From: Branchiostoma belcheri
Lineage: Eukaryota > Chordata > Leptocardii > Amphioxiformes > Branchiostomatidae
Direction of reading: 5' to 3'
Assembly: GCF_001625305.1 (NCBI RefSeq)
Contig: NW_017804009.1
Span: 1,707,579 to 1,771,578 of the forward strand
Length of the DNA stretch: 64,000 nucleotides
In this document: in pieces, positions 21,412 to 32,214 of the stretch
How positions within the stretch are numbered: the stretch's first letter is position 1
How the letters are laid out: each line of letters starts with the position of its first letter
Translations under genes and position numbers: made by a program
The notes under the pieces: generated by a model
Told to the model about the DNA's origin: nothing
The model's database searches: none
Seen by the model: the letters and a program-made list of their open reading frames with translations, nothing else

Positions 21412-23021
21412 CCCTCAAACACCCGAACGGGGTCCATTTGGACCCCAGACGTATATTTTTATGTGCTATTTGATTTTTTTTTCAATTCTAAAAAATTCCT
21501 CCCGTGACTTTGTCAGTAAACCTCTTCTAGACGTTTTCCTAATTTTTTTTGGAGATCGGCACAAATTTGTAAAAATAACAACGGAAGTATGATGTAAGAC
21601 CGTCTGGGGTCCAAACGGACCCCAGCTAGCCTCCTTCGCAGTCTTGTTGGGCGTGGGCGTAATTTTTCTCTGAGCGACGCGAGTAATATGCGGCCGCGAG
21701 GGACGATTTGCTACTGAGGGACTTTTGCCACGGAGAGAAGGTTTCCGCGCTCCAACAAGACTGCTTCCATTCGGCGACTAGAAAGGGCTATCAAAAAACA
21801 CTTAGGAGCGATTGGCATGGATGTGTGAACTTCCCGTGTTCACGCCCCGTTGCTCGACGAGCCAAAACTTTCTAGCGGTCGCCGATCAACCCGTCGGTAG
21901 AACGCCAACCATTCCCGAAAACCGAGCCCTTTCCACTCAACAAAATCCCGTAGTCATTGCTGCTACGAAAAACTTGAAAAACTTTGAAAAGATCACTACC
22001 ACAGGAACCCCCAAGCTAAACTGTGATATTGCAGGGAGACGTGGACAGATAAACAAAGTGTCGCCATGTTGTTTGGTGGCGGGTTGATCTCACTGATCAT
22101 GGGAGGGTAACGCACCGCTCCGCAGCAAGTTGTGTAATAGAAAGAACAGTTTCACCAGCAAAAATAGTACTGCAAAGTTTGTCTTGGTTTGTTTGCATGG
22201 GATGCTTAAATATGCACAGCAATGCCTTTGTTGTGACATTACCAATGTTCACTGTTTCTCTGTTGGAAGAACTTGGAACCTTCCACTATAACGCAGGCTA
22301 ATAAAACCAACCGTTGACAAAAGCCTTCTCCAGCTGTGAATTACCCTTGCGCGAACATGTGAATTGGACCTGCGCGAACATGTGAATTGGACCTGCACGA
22401 ACATGTTAATAGCCTCTATGAAAGGCTGGCTTAATCCGAGGTCCTTTCTAGTCGCCGAATGGAAGCAGTCTTGTTGGAGCGCGGAAACCTTCTCTCCGTG
22501 GCAAAAGTCCCTCAGTAGCAAATCGTCCCTCGCGGCCGCATATTACTCGCGTCGCTCAGAGAAAAAATTACGCCCACGCCCAACAAGACTGCGAAGGAGG
22601 CTAACCCCAGCCATGTATTTGCAATTTCCTACACACGAAATTGTTCGGATGTCCTAAATATGTCTTCAAGGAAGCATTATTGCTTTAATATTATGCAGTT
22701 TGCCAAGTAACCTCAACCTCAGGAATTATTTCATCAGGTTTTCAGAGGTTTCGACAATTTGACAATCATGTGGGGTCAAAGGTCAACCCATCTTCATGCC
22801 TGCAGGCCTCATCCTATTTTTGCATAAATTATGATAATGAGCTGGTATTTTTCAACACTTAATCATGCCAAAATAAACGTCTTAATATTTTTAACCAATA
22901 TATGTGCAAAGGTCACTGAAAGGATGCAAAAAGGAATATAAATTTGAAAGAAACCAAATGGGGTCCATTTGGACCCCGTTCGGGCATTAACGTCACAAAA
23001 AAAAGGTCGGGTGTTTGAGGG
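21412..23021. mobile_element. piggyBac-type non-autonomous element
   Basis: Flanked by TTAA on both sides (21,408-21,411 and 23,022-23,025). Tips start CCCTCAAACACCCGA and end in the inverse, and both carry the palindromic phrase ggggtccatttggacccc. TTAA duplication with CCC-starting tips is diagnostic for piggyBac elements. There is no transposase frame, and about 1 kb of the interior is a second inserted element. Confidence 0.8.
21627..22603. mobile_element. hAT-like element with 160-bp inverted ends, nested
   Basis: Left arm 21,627-21,786 and right arm 22,443-22,603 are near-perfect inverted copies beginning TAGCCTCCTTCGCAGTC. Flanks are the identical 8-mer accccagc (21,619-21,626 and 22,604-22,611). 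The 8-base duplication and TAG tip suggest hAT, though P-type elements also make 8-base duplications. The centre has no transposase. It sits inside the piggyBac-type element, so it inserted later. Confidence 0.75.
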
Positions 23022-23789
23022 TTAAAGCATCATTAAAATTTCGTTAAAAGTTTTGTAAATCTCAGGTTGGCATTACACTTAGTCGTCTTTACTACACCAT
23101 GAGTAATTAGTGTCCGTCATTGTTAAGCAGATGACACATGTAGGGGACTGGTGAGTTTCTATATAGTTTTAGACATAGTTATAGTTCTAGACAGCTAACG
23201 TTACCATGTAGACGTTTAGTGTTTTATACCCTCCTCCATTGTTCTTTTGTGTTTTGTAATTTGCAATAAGCCCCCGGCCAAGAATTTGCAATTAACTTTT
23301 CATTATAACGAGTCGTGGGACAGTACGGGGTGTCGAGGTTGTGCGAATTACGACTTTGTCTTCCCGTCACAGACAGTCTGGTTGGGGGAGCCATTCCCGG
23401 AACTCTGGATTCAACAAGGAAGGCTCGCAAACGCTCTGCATATGGCGTCGGTTTAATGATCTTTAATTTGATAATGATGTTAGTTTCAAGGACTCCATTG
23501 CTGAGTGAGTTGTAGTAGAGAGGGCCAAGAATGATCTTACATGCTCTTCTTTAGACACGTTCCAGGCTTGTGTATTTATTGTGCAGTACTTAATATTTGA
23601 GTACATCGCCTCCACGAACTTCTTCACTTCTTCCACACATGCTATTTATCTCAATAGACCAAATCTTGACCCGACCAAAACGCCATTACCTGCTTTTTTA
23701 TATATAATTAGGGGCGCATGTTGCTGGTAGTGGCGGCCCATAACGTGGCCTCCTACGCAGCAAAAGCACTCAGGGCAAGGGTTGGACAG

Positions 23790-23990
23790 GTTTGATTACT
23801 CTATACGTAAAATTCGTCCATTACGTTTTACGGTAAATTCCGGGTAGCTACAACGCATTACGTTTAATTAAAAAGGGCAATTACGCTCTACGCAAAATAC
23901 TTCGATTATGCTCTACGTTGAATTAGATCGGTTGTCTACGCTCAACGTAAATTAAAACGACCGATTACGCTCTACACAAAAGGGGCATGC
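23790..23990. repeat. Degenerate short repeats
   Basis: Several spaced variants of attacgctctacgcaaaa and tacgttt/taattaaa phrases, roughly every 30-35 bases. No gene. Confidence 0.4.
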
Positions 23991-24051
23991 AGGTCGCGCG
24001 GATGATAACGTAGCCTTTTCGCTTGATCAGCGGAAAGGTGCGTTTTGTGTG

Positions 24052-24227
24052 GCCGCAAGGGACGATTTGCTGCCGAAGGAGTTTTTGCCACGGAGAGAAG
24101 GAGCGCGAAACCTTCTCTCCGTGGCAAAAACTCCCTCGGCAGCAAATCGTCCGTCGCGGCCGCATATTACTCGCGTCGCTCAGAGAAAAAATAACGCCGA
24201 CGCCCAACAACACTGTGAAGGAGGCTA
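24052..24227. mobile_element. Truncated relative of the 160-bp-arm element
   Basis: Palindromic sequence with the core gacgatttgctgccgaagga and its inverse ending ggaggcta. The right end matches the 21,627-22,603 element fully, while the left arm lacks its outer ~70 bases. The 11-mer cgttttgtgtg lies on both sides (24,041 and 24,228). Confidence 0.65.
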
Positions 24228-24510
24228 CGTTTTGTGTGCGATACGAGTGGGAGGGGGGCATCGAAGATAGAAAAAAGTTATCACGACCATTTTTTTGTCG
24301 TTTTTGAGAAATTTAAAACGCAGGAAATGCCATGTGAAAAGGTTCTTTTTTTTTAAATTTTAAAATTTTAAGGAACCTTGCGCCTACGCCGCTCGCTGGT
24401 GACGACTCCCTCAAGCAGTGGGAAGACCCCCCCCCCCCCCTTGAAAATCCTGGCTACGGGCATGAGATTTACTACGAACACGGAAAAAAACTCCGGTCCG
24501 AGACCAGAAC

Positions 24511-24720
24511 ACAAAAATCCAGCGTATCACAATAGTACACATCCACAAAAATCCAGCGTATCACAATAGTACACATCCACAAAAATCCAGCGTATCACAA
24601 TAGTACACATCCACAAAAATCCAGCGTATCACAATAGTACACATCCACAAAAACCCAGCGTATCACAATAGTACACATCCACAAATACCCAGCGTATCAC
24701 ATACACATCCACAAAACTTG
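24511..24720. repeat. 34-bp tandem array
   Basis: About six units of acaaaaatccagcgtatcac plus aatagtacacatcc (34 bases; starts 24,511, 24,545, 24,579 and so on), nearly identical, decaying at the right end. There are no spacers between units, so it is not a CRISPR. No coding potential. Confidence 0.85.
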
Positions 24721-24729
24721 ATCCAGCAT

Positions 24730-25560
24730 TTCAACATATTTATCCACAAGTATCTGGTAATTTTTTTTTTTAATGACTAACATCGTGTGCAGTTTGACCA
24801 CGATACGACTACCCTGGGTAAAATTATAAGGATATCATTAAGTGTTTTAACACTAGCTACATGTATGGTCGTGTCACAGGTCTAAACTCACCTTAGAGTA
24901 CTTGTTATATTCGCTAGATTCTGAAGTGGTGCATGATAATTATGTAATTTGCTTTGATACTAGATCTTCAAACTTAAAATCATAATTAGATTTCCCACCA
25001 GTACTTTACGAAAAACATTCGCTCCCTGTCCTTAGTTGGGCAATGATTAGTAACGTCAATAGCATTATCTGTCATTACACATTCCATTCAACATCCGTCA
25101 GAACATGTACAAAATGAGCCATGAGAGGCTATTTACACGGAATATTTTGTTAAAGTTATATTTCCCTAAATTATAGGGAACCATTGAAACTACAACGTTG
25201 ACAAGTACGTGAGCTATTGAAATTTTACATAGCTTTTAAGTCTCACTTACAAAATATAACTTACAAGACTAGTAGAATTTAAGTAATTCCTTTAGTATCT
25301 GATAGGTACTATGTCCTAGTAAAGGACAAGGTACTAAAATTACTTGATGTAGTGCATTAACAGTGTAAGTCATCACGTGCACCTTCTTTCTTGTAAGTCG
25401 CTCAATTAGGCCACAAAACTGTAATTTGTATGATTAAACATTTGTAGATATTTTGCATAAAAATGATAATAAAAATTTGGAGTCTGGAGGGAAAGGTCTT
25501 ATCTTGGTACATCCACTTTTAATTAAGTGAAATGTCCATTCCCTCTAGCCCCAAATATCT
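24730..25560. other. AT-rich intergenic DNA
   Basis: No open frame of note, RNA gene or structured repeat was seen here. Confidence 0.4.
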
Positions 25561-25567
25561 ACCCTTA

Positions 25568-25942
25568 GGCCACACCAATTTAATTTGTTGGTTCTCGGAT
25601 TTTTTCAGAAAAAATATGAAGCGACAGGGCGAAAAAAAATAAAAATAAAAACAGGTCTAGGCATCCTATTATAGGCTTAAATGCTACAAAATGAGCCATT
25701 AAGTCAACACAAAAGGCTGGGTTAAAATTTAAACATTGAATTTTGAACTTTTAATCAAACCACTACAATGATAGATGGGAAAACTGTAACAAGTAGGAAG
25801 AAAAGGACTTTCCTCAACTGTTGGGGGGCAAAATATGAGCATTTTTCAGTTGATTCAGGACCAGAATCAATTTTTTTTTCTTGCAAATCAGAAAAAAACG
25901 AAGAGGCGAATCCGAGAACCAACAAATTAAATTGGTGTGGCC
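25568..25942. mobile_element. Harbinger-type MITE, GGCCACACC family (copy 1)
   Basis: A 375-base element with tips ggccacaccaatttaattt and its inverse, flanked by TTA (25,565-25,567 and 25,943-25,945). The 3-base TTA duplication fits PIF/Harbinger. Nearly identical in sequence and orientation to 34,815-35,191. Confidence 0.8.
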
Positions 25943-26141
25943 TTAGATAACAATACAACTTCCAAAACATTTGGTAGCGAGGGAAGTGTTCCTCTTTGAG
26001 TAAAACTAGTAAGTGAGAAGACAGTTGCAAAAGTGTGATATAGAAAATAGTTTCTGATGGGCCTTAAAAAATTCCTTGTACTTTAGGTTCTTGAAGAGAG
26101 AATATACTAATAACCATAGCCTGAGACCTTGCCCTGTCTAA

Positions 26142-26950
26142 TCATGGATACTGGCCATTTCTGTAGATGCTTCGTCCTTTAGTGGTGTTTTCACATCGAC
26201 ATACATAGGGTTTGGCTTTAAGGCAGCTAGCACTTCGTGATAAATTTCCCACTTTTAGAGATTGAGTATTAGCCTGAGACTGATCCTGCTCTGTCTGATC
26301 ATCGATACTGGCATCTTCTGTAGATGCTGGGTTCTTTGGTGGTGTTCCCACATCTGTATACATAGGGTTTGGCTTTAAGGCAGCTAGCACTTCATTATGT
26401 GATAAATCTCCCACTTTTAGAGATTGAATATCAGCCTAATACTGATCCTGCCCTGTCTGATCATGGATACTGGCCATTTCTGTAGATGCTTCGTCCTTTG
26501 GTGGTGTTCTCACATCTACATACATAGGGTTTGGCTTTAAGGCAGCTAGCACTTCGTTATGTGATACATTTCCCACTTTTAGAGATTGAATATTAGCCTG
26601 AGACTGATCTTGCTCTGTCTGATCATGGATACTGGCCATTTCTGTAGATGCTTCGTCCTTTGGTGGTGTTTTCACATCTGTATACATAGGGTTTGGCTTT
26701 AAGGCAGCTAGCACTTCGTTATGTGATAAATTTCCCACTTTTAGAGATTGGATATTAGCCTGAGACTGATCCTGCCCTGTCTGATCATCGATACTGATAA
26801 CTTCTGTAGATGCTGGGTTCTTTTGTGGTGTTCCCACATCTGTATACATAGGGTTTGGCTTTAAGGCAGCTAGCACTTCATTATGTGACAAATTTGCAAC
26901 TGTCGGAGATTGAGTGTTGGTCTGAGACTGACCCTGCCCTGTCTGATATT
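26142..26950 (-). pseudogene. 162-bp tandem array encoding NPMY repeats
   Basis: Five minus-strand units of 162 bases encode 54-residue repeats: HNEVLAALKPNPMYTDV, a TPxK-ASTE linker, then DDQTGQDQSQANIQSLKVGN. The frame is the natural continuation of the LRR receptor's cytoplasmic tail but is separated from it by a 4-base net insertion near 26,950 (ttaat in place of g). Within the array a TAG at 26,436-26,438 replaces a glutamine codon, and a 5-base deletion near 26,240 shifts the last unit. Each unit carries an NPxY motif, known to bind PTB domains when in cytoplasmic tails. The array is either a decayed tail or disrupted by assembly or haplotype differences. Confidence 0.6.
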
Positions 26951-29277
26951 AAATGACCACTGGTCATTATTGTAGCTGTTGTGTTTGTGGTGGATCCAGT
27001 GTTGGACTGAGACTGACCCTGTCTTGTGTTATCATGACCACTGGTCATTACAGTTGCTGTTTTGTACTGAGAATTTACCTGCGAGGCAGCCGGCCCTGTG
27101 CCATAAGAAATATTTCTTTCATCCAAGGATTGAGCGATGGCCACATACTGACTCTGCCCTGTCTGATCATGACCACTCGTCATTACGGCAGCTGTGTTTG
27201 TGATGGTCTGAGACTGGGTTACAGCTTTGTATACACAATTGTGCTCTGACGCAGTCGGCTCTGTGCCATATAATAGATTTCTAGCATCCAATGATTCAGA
27301 CACGGCCTGGCACTGGCCTTGCCCTGTTTGATCATCACCACTGGTGCTTACAGTAGCAGTGGTGTTTGTATTGGATTCAACGATGGCCTGGGACTGGTCT
27401 TGCCCTGTCTGATCATGACCACTTGCCATTGCGGTAGCTGAGGTGTTCATGTTTGATTCAGTGATGGCCTGAAACTGTGCCCGCCTTGTTTTAACACGTG
27501 GGGCATCAATATCTTCATACTGATGTACACTGGTCTGAGACTGACCCTGTCCTGTCTCATCATGGCCACAGGTCATTACAGTAGCTTTGGTGTTAGTGTT
27601 GACTTTTACTAGGTCCGGATCCTGATGCTGACCCTGCCCTTTATGATCATCAGCACTGGTTATTACAGTTTCTGTGGTGTTTGTGCTGGATTCAGTGATG
27701 GCCTGAGACTGACGTTGCCCTGTCTGATCATGACGGTTGTCAACTTGTTCATACGGGTGGTCATCATCACTGGTCGTTTCTGTAGCTGTTGTCTTGTTGC
27801 CGAAAACAGAATTGCGATTCAGCGCTAAAGGAGGATGCCTGGCCCTAGTCTTGTACCAAATTGTGATGCCAATCACGACAATGCCAGCAACTGAACCACA
27901 GACTGAGCTTATGAGAACAGGTAGGGGTAAACTGGCAGTATATTCTGGTTTGCCCGAAGTGATTTCAAGGGGCGTAGGTAGTGTTGCTCTTGTTTTGCTC
28001 GTGTTTTCTGCAGGATCTGATGTTGAGACACCATTGAGTTTAAAGAACCAGTGATAGCGAGAGGAGCCGGCGGCATTGTAGCATTTATTAGCACTTTCTA
28101 ATGGGTTACCAAGGGGCTGTGTGGCAGATGTGGCGCCTACAGGATATGGTGATGGGCTAGCATTGTTTTCTATATTGCCAACTGAAGGTGTTGACATTTC
28201 TGATTGGCTAACAAGGGGCTGTGTGACATATGTGAAGCCTACAGAACCCACTGTTGATCTGACATTGCTTTCTGTGTTGCCAACTGAAGATGGTGACATT
28301 TCTGATTGGCTAACAAGGGGCTGTGTGACATATGTGAAGCCTACAGAACCCACTGTTGATCTGACATTGCTCTCTGTGTTGCCAACTGAAGTTGTTGACA
28401 TTTCAGAGGAGGTATGGATATCAACAGTTACATGTGGTGATGATATGGTTGTCTCTTCGCATTTCAATTCTTCAGGATTGACACGTGCAAGCGTCCTCCC
28501 CTTAAACTTGGCGGGTTGGGTACATATTAGCTTGGTTTTAAATTTATCTTTAAGACTGAAGAGATCAGCCATCCTACAGTCACACTGCCAGGGGTTTCCG
28601 GCAAGTTCTATGGCCCACATAGATAGGAGCGAGCGGGGAATGACCGACAGATTGTTGTTCTGAAGTTCCAAACGTACATGGTATTGTAGTTGGGGTATAT
28701 TTTCAAACGCATCAGAATGGATGGTAGTTATCTGGTTGACGCCCAGGATCAACTTTTGTAGCCTTTTTAGGTTTTGAAATGTGCCAGCTTCAATCTTTGT
28801 TATCTGGTTCATATAAAAATTTAATGTTTTTACCATGTGTAGGTTTCCTAAAGTGCCAGGCTGAATCTTTGTTATCTTGTTCATTGAAAGATCCAAAACT
28901 TCTAGCCGGGGTAGGTCAAATGTACCTGGCTGAATGCTTTCTATCAGGTTACTTTGGAGCATCAAAAAACATAGTGCGGGTAGATCTGCAAATGTGGTAG
29001 GCTGAAGCATTGTTATGTCGTTGCGGGACAGATCTAAATATTCTAGTTTGGGTAAGCTTGCTGAAGGCCACAACCTTGTTATCCGGTTGCTGTCCAGGCA
29101 CAACTTGCGCAAATCCTTATACCGCAACTCCTGGACCTGAGGGATACTGGTGAGGCGCCGTTTGCTTAAACTGATGCAACTTGATGATGGTTTACAGCTG
29201 CAGTCAGCTTCTGGCATGTTGGGCTCCTTCAGGATGATGAGAAGAAAAATCAGCACGTGTTGCAGTTTTCTCCCCAT
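26881..29277 (-). CDS. LRR single-pass transmembrane receptor
   Basis: An intronless 798-residue frame from ATG 29,277. Residues 1-25 are a signal peptide (hydrophobic HVLIFLLIILK). A cysteine-rich LRRNT cap (CSCKPSSSC) follows, then about seven leucine-rich repeats (about 50-225, for example LEYLDLSRNDITMLQ and LEVLDLSMNKITKIQ) and an LRRCT cap (NPWQCDCRMADL ... LKC, about 230-275). A Ser/Thr-rich stalk contains two exact 34-residue repeats, followed by a membrane helix at about 450-472 (PVLISSVCGSVAGIVVIGIT) and a long tail of SGHDQTGQ-type repeats with YEQV, YEDI and other tyrosine motifs. A ttcag acceptor near 29,345 suggests a 5' UTR intron. The last ~20 residues are read after a frameshift, so the original tail probably ran into the NPMY array. 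It is likely a cell-surface binding receptor. Ligand unknown. Confidence 0.85.
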   Translation of the reverse strand: MGRKLQHVLIFLLIILKEPNMPEADCSCKPSSSCISLSKRRLTSIPQVQELRYKDLRKLCLDSNRITRLWPSASLPKLEYLDLSRNDITMLQPTTFADLPALCFLMLQSNLIESIQPGTFDLPRLEVLDLSMNKITKIQPGTLGNLHMVKTLNFYMNQITKIEAGTFQNLKRLQKLILGVNQITTIHSDAFENIPQLQYHVRLELQNNNLSVIPRSLLSMWAIELAGNPWQCDCRMADLFSLKDKFKTKLICTQPAKFKGRTLARVNPEELKCEETTISSPHVTVDIHTSSEMSTTSVGNTESNVRSTVGSVGFTYVTQPLVSQSEMSPSSVGNTESNVRSTVGSVGFTYVTQPLVSQSEMSTPSVGNIENNASPSPYPVGATSATQPLGNPLESANKCYNAAGSSRYHWFFKLNGVSTSDPAENTSKTRATLPTPLEITSGKPEYTASLPLPVLISSVCGSVAGIVVIGITIWYKTRARHPPLALNRNSVFGNKTTATETTSDDDHPYEQVDNRHDQTGQRQSQAITESSTNTTETVITSADDHKGQGQHQDPDLVKVNTNTKATVMTCGHDETGQGQSQTSVHQYEDIDAPRVKTRRAQFQAITESNMNTSATAMASGHDQTGQDQSQAIVESNTNTTATVSTSGDDQTGQGQCQAVSESLDARNLLYGTEPTASEHNCVYKAVTQSQTITNTAAVMTSGHDQTGQSQYVAIAQSLDERNISYGTGPAASQVNSQYKTATVMTSGHDNTRQGQSQSNTGSTTNTTATIMTSGHLISDRAGSVSDQHSISDSCKFVT

Positions 29278-29599
29278 GGTGTCCAGTCACCTGGATAGAA
29301 TAGCAAGCTCCTCAGTAAGGATACACAAACTTTCTAGCTTAGACCTGAAATTTCGAAGAAAAATGTTAGCTTAAATATAAACATTAAGTCAGAGAAGAGA
29401 GAAGTGTTGTTACACTCAAATTGTCCTTCAATGACTTTGTTTTTCTTTTCCCATCTTGCTAAATCCTAAATTCCTCTAAAATATCAGAGAACAAGAAAGA
29501 AGTTGAAGTGGCCTTAGAAAACCATAACTAGGTGTCCTGTGTGACTGTGCTCTTTACCCCATTGTTTGCTGCTGTCTATGTAGGAATTTGGCATGTCAT

Positions 29600-29860
29600 A
29601 CTAGAGAGAATATATACGCCCGCGCGGTCCCCGATTCATGTCCACGTTGGACTCACCCTTTGGCGGGCTTTTCGGCCGAATCATGACGTCGGCATAGCTA
29701 ATGAGCAGCACCATGACGTCATGAGCACCGAAGCCTTCCGGAGACTACTTCGCTACCCCTGCGTTTTCCGACCATTTCCTTATTTGGGTTGCGCGACTGC
29801 CATGCGCAGACGTCGGCATCGCGTAGAGAAAACATGGCGGACATTTTGATGTTAGTTTCA
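29600..29860. promoter_or_regulatory. GC-rich promoter-like block with CRE and YY1-type sites
   Basis: A full CRE palindrome TGACGTCA at 29,714-29,721, another tgacgtc at about 29,684, and aacatggcggacatttt (YY1-like) at about 29,831. It lies ~330-580 bases upstream of the LRR receptor start and could be its promoter. No TSS can be seen. Confidence 0.3.
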
Positions 29861-30220
29861 TTGCCGTAGGCCAAACATGGATAAGTTTACAGCCGTTTTC
29901 GTCGAAGTCACTTATGTTTTCGACCGTAAAATATGTAAGAAAATACAACGATTTTATCTCGCTATAATGTAGTTACGCCGTTTTTCTTGTATTAGCATGG
30001 AGTTAAAATCATATTTAGCCTCCTTGGTATAATAGTCATTATAGTGAACGTTTTTCCTTGAATGTACGGACAGTTTTGTCTACATTCCTGTGCATCCGGT
30101 CGCAGCCGATTTTTTTCGGTCGCTGGGTTCAAACATTGCACCATGCATGTTATACGAAATTCTGTTTGACTTGTACGGCCGGCTTAGAAAGTTGTGGGAG
30201 AAGATCGGGTCCGTATCTTA

Positions 30221-31634
30221 GGGCCCTGTCACACTTCTGCGAATAGACTTGCGTATGAGTTGCGTACGGACAATTTTTTCATACGCAGCCGTACGCAAAC
30301 TGCGCACTTCATATGCATCTCAGTCGTTTTGTGTAAGTTTTGTGAACGCCGGCATACGCACAGCACACGCACCGCCCGGCTCAGTACGCATCGTAGTTTT
30401 GAGCATGCCCAAAACTACGCTGCGTACGCTGTTACGCAGGTCATGCGTTTTTAATATGTAATGCATCGGTCAAGCACGGTACGAGTACGCTATGTCTTCG
30501 TGGGAGACACGCGGCTCATGCGCTGATCTGCACCTGGAACTGCACCTGTGCATAAGCTGCGTACAATGGACGGATGCATTGCGTACTTACAGCGCTTAAG
30601 TACCGTTCGTATCGCAACAGGGCAGCGCATTGTACGTATTTGTAACTAATGAGAAGCGCAAAGGTTGCGTACCAATCTAGAGAGCGAATTGCCGAACACC
30701 TTGGCAACACCCGGGGTACCGGCTCCTCTGGACCCCATGGTTAACAGACCTCCTGGAGCATTAATGATATATTTTACGTAAGATGTGACAAAAATAATAT
30801 GTTTAGTATGTTTTGATTGGCTCTTTCTAATATGTTTTGCTGAAAAGTAGACGATTTTTGGGAAAACGTCTTTCCTAGGGTGCAATTTGTTTTACAAAAA
30901 TGCATTTTGACACTTTTTAACTCAAAAGAACACCCCTGTACCGCCTCCATATCCATATCGCATTAAACTATCTAAATTTAACATAAATATTTGCTTTTTG
31001 TTGCCTGTACTTTGGAATAATGCGCCAGTTGCATGTTTTTTTGTCGGTAGATTGTAGTGTTCGCACATATGTGTAGTGTCTATGCTTTCTGTGTGTATGC
31101 GCAATTGTAAATTGTCTGTATTGCAAGTGTGGGTGTCTTCAAATTATTAAGGGAGGGCATTTCTTGCCATCCCCAATTCATCAAGGCTATCAACAGTCTA
31201 ACTGTTATGTTTGTTAAAAATTGTATAAAGTCCGGGTACGTGTATTCAATTTACCTGACAAGATATTACAGGAAATTGACCAGAGCTAGGGCGAAATGAA
31301 AACAAACACATTTTATATCTGAGTTGAGGGCGGCCCATGAATTACTCCCTGCGAATGAAACAACAGGAAGCAGCAGGGGATACGTACACAAGACGCTTGG
31401 CATTCGTCGGAAGTGCGTTAGGCATCCGGTGGGCATATGCTGAGTGCGTCCGGAATACGCTTGCCCTTCGCAATGCATTTGAACGCCATACGGATGTCAA
31501 ATGCAATCTATGCGCTGAATTCGTTATTTATACGCTACAAGTGCGTTACAGTAACGTTACGTATTGTGCGTACGGCAGAAATGTCTGTACGCAACTCAAA
31601 CGCAATGGCTATTCGCAAAAGTGTGACAGGGCCC
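30221..31634. mobile_element. Harbinger-type non-autonomous element, 1.4 kb
   Basis: Tips gggccctgtcacacttctg and the inverse (cgcaaaagtgtgacagggccc), extending imperfectly over ~50 bases, flanked by TTA (30,218-30,220 and 31,635-31,637). TTA duplication and a GGG start fit PIF/Harbinger. The interior has only short chance frames. Confidence 0.75.
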
Positions 31635-31678
31635 TTAGGGGTTGCATTTTCCGAAGCCAAGCGGGAGATCGCCAATTA

Positions 31679-32209
31679 AGCTTCGGTCACAACCCGCCGT
31701 ACGTGCTTCTGCGTGCTGTCTACGTGCAAAAACGTGGGCAAACGCAGGGCATCCGTGCGTGGTGAGTACGGAATCCTACGGATTTGGGAGCACGCAGACA
31801 CGCCGTAGAACTTTAAGTGCATGTAAAACTTTTTCTGCGTGCGGTCTACGGATTCATTACCCGTGCGTGCCCCGTACGTACCGTACAAAAGACGCACGTG
31901 TGAGTACGGCCTCCTTACGGTAAAGTTGCAATTGCACAGAGATCGTACGTTGTAAGCACGTACAACTACCTTACCACTTGCGCAACGTACGATGCACGCA
32001 ACCGCTCACGGCCAGACGTGGCGTGCAGACCACAGTAAGAGTCTTACACCTTGCGAAACCGTGCGAGTGACGTGCGAGTGACGTGCGAGTGACGTGCGTC
32101 GATGCCACTCCTTCCCCACGTTTTCAGAAAAAAACGTAGCAGACGTAGCCTCCCCAAAAACGTACGGACAAAAAGCACGTACATTGTACGGCGGGTTGTG
32201 ACCGAGGCT
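31679..32209. mobile_element. Second Harbinger-type element, 531 bp
   Basis: Tips agcttcggtcacaacccgcc and its inverse, flanked by TTA (31,676-31,678 and 32,210-32,212). It starts only 42 bases right of the previous element, has different tips, and contains a short gtgacgtgcga triplication near 32,068. No gene. Confidence 0.75.
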
Positions 32210-32214
32210 TTATG

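Noticed and set aside
24511..24720. Possible CRISPR-like array (34-bp units)
   Set aside because: Units are directly adjacent with no unique spacers, in a eukaryotic context; it is a simple tandem repeat. The same holds for the arrays at 39,230-39,900 and 62,577-63,110.
28121..28663. 180-codon plus-strand frame
   Set aside because: It is the reverse shadow of the LRR receptor's repeat-rich stalk.
31337..31765. 142-codon plus-strand frame
   Set aside because: It crosses the right end of one Harbinger-type element and enters the next, with no domain; chance frame.
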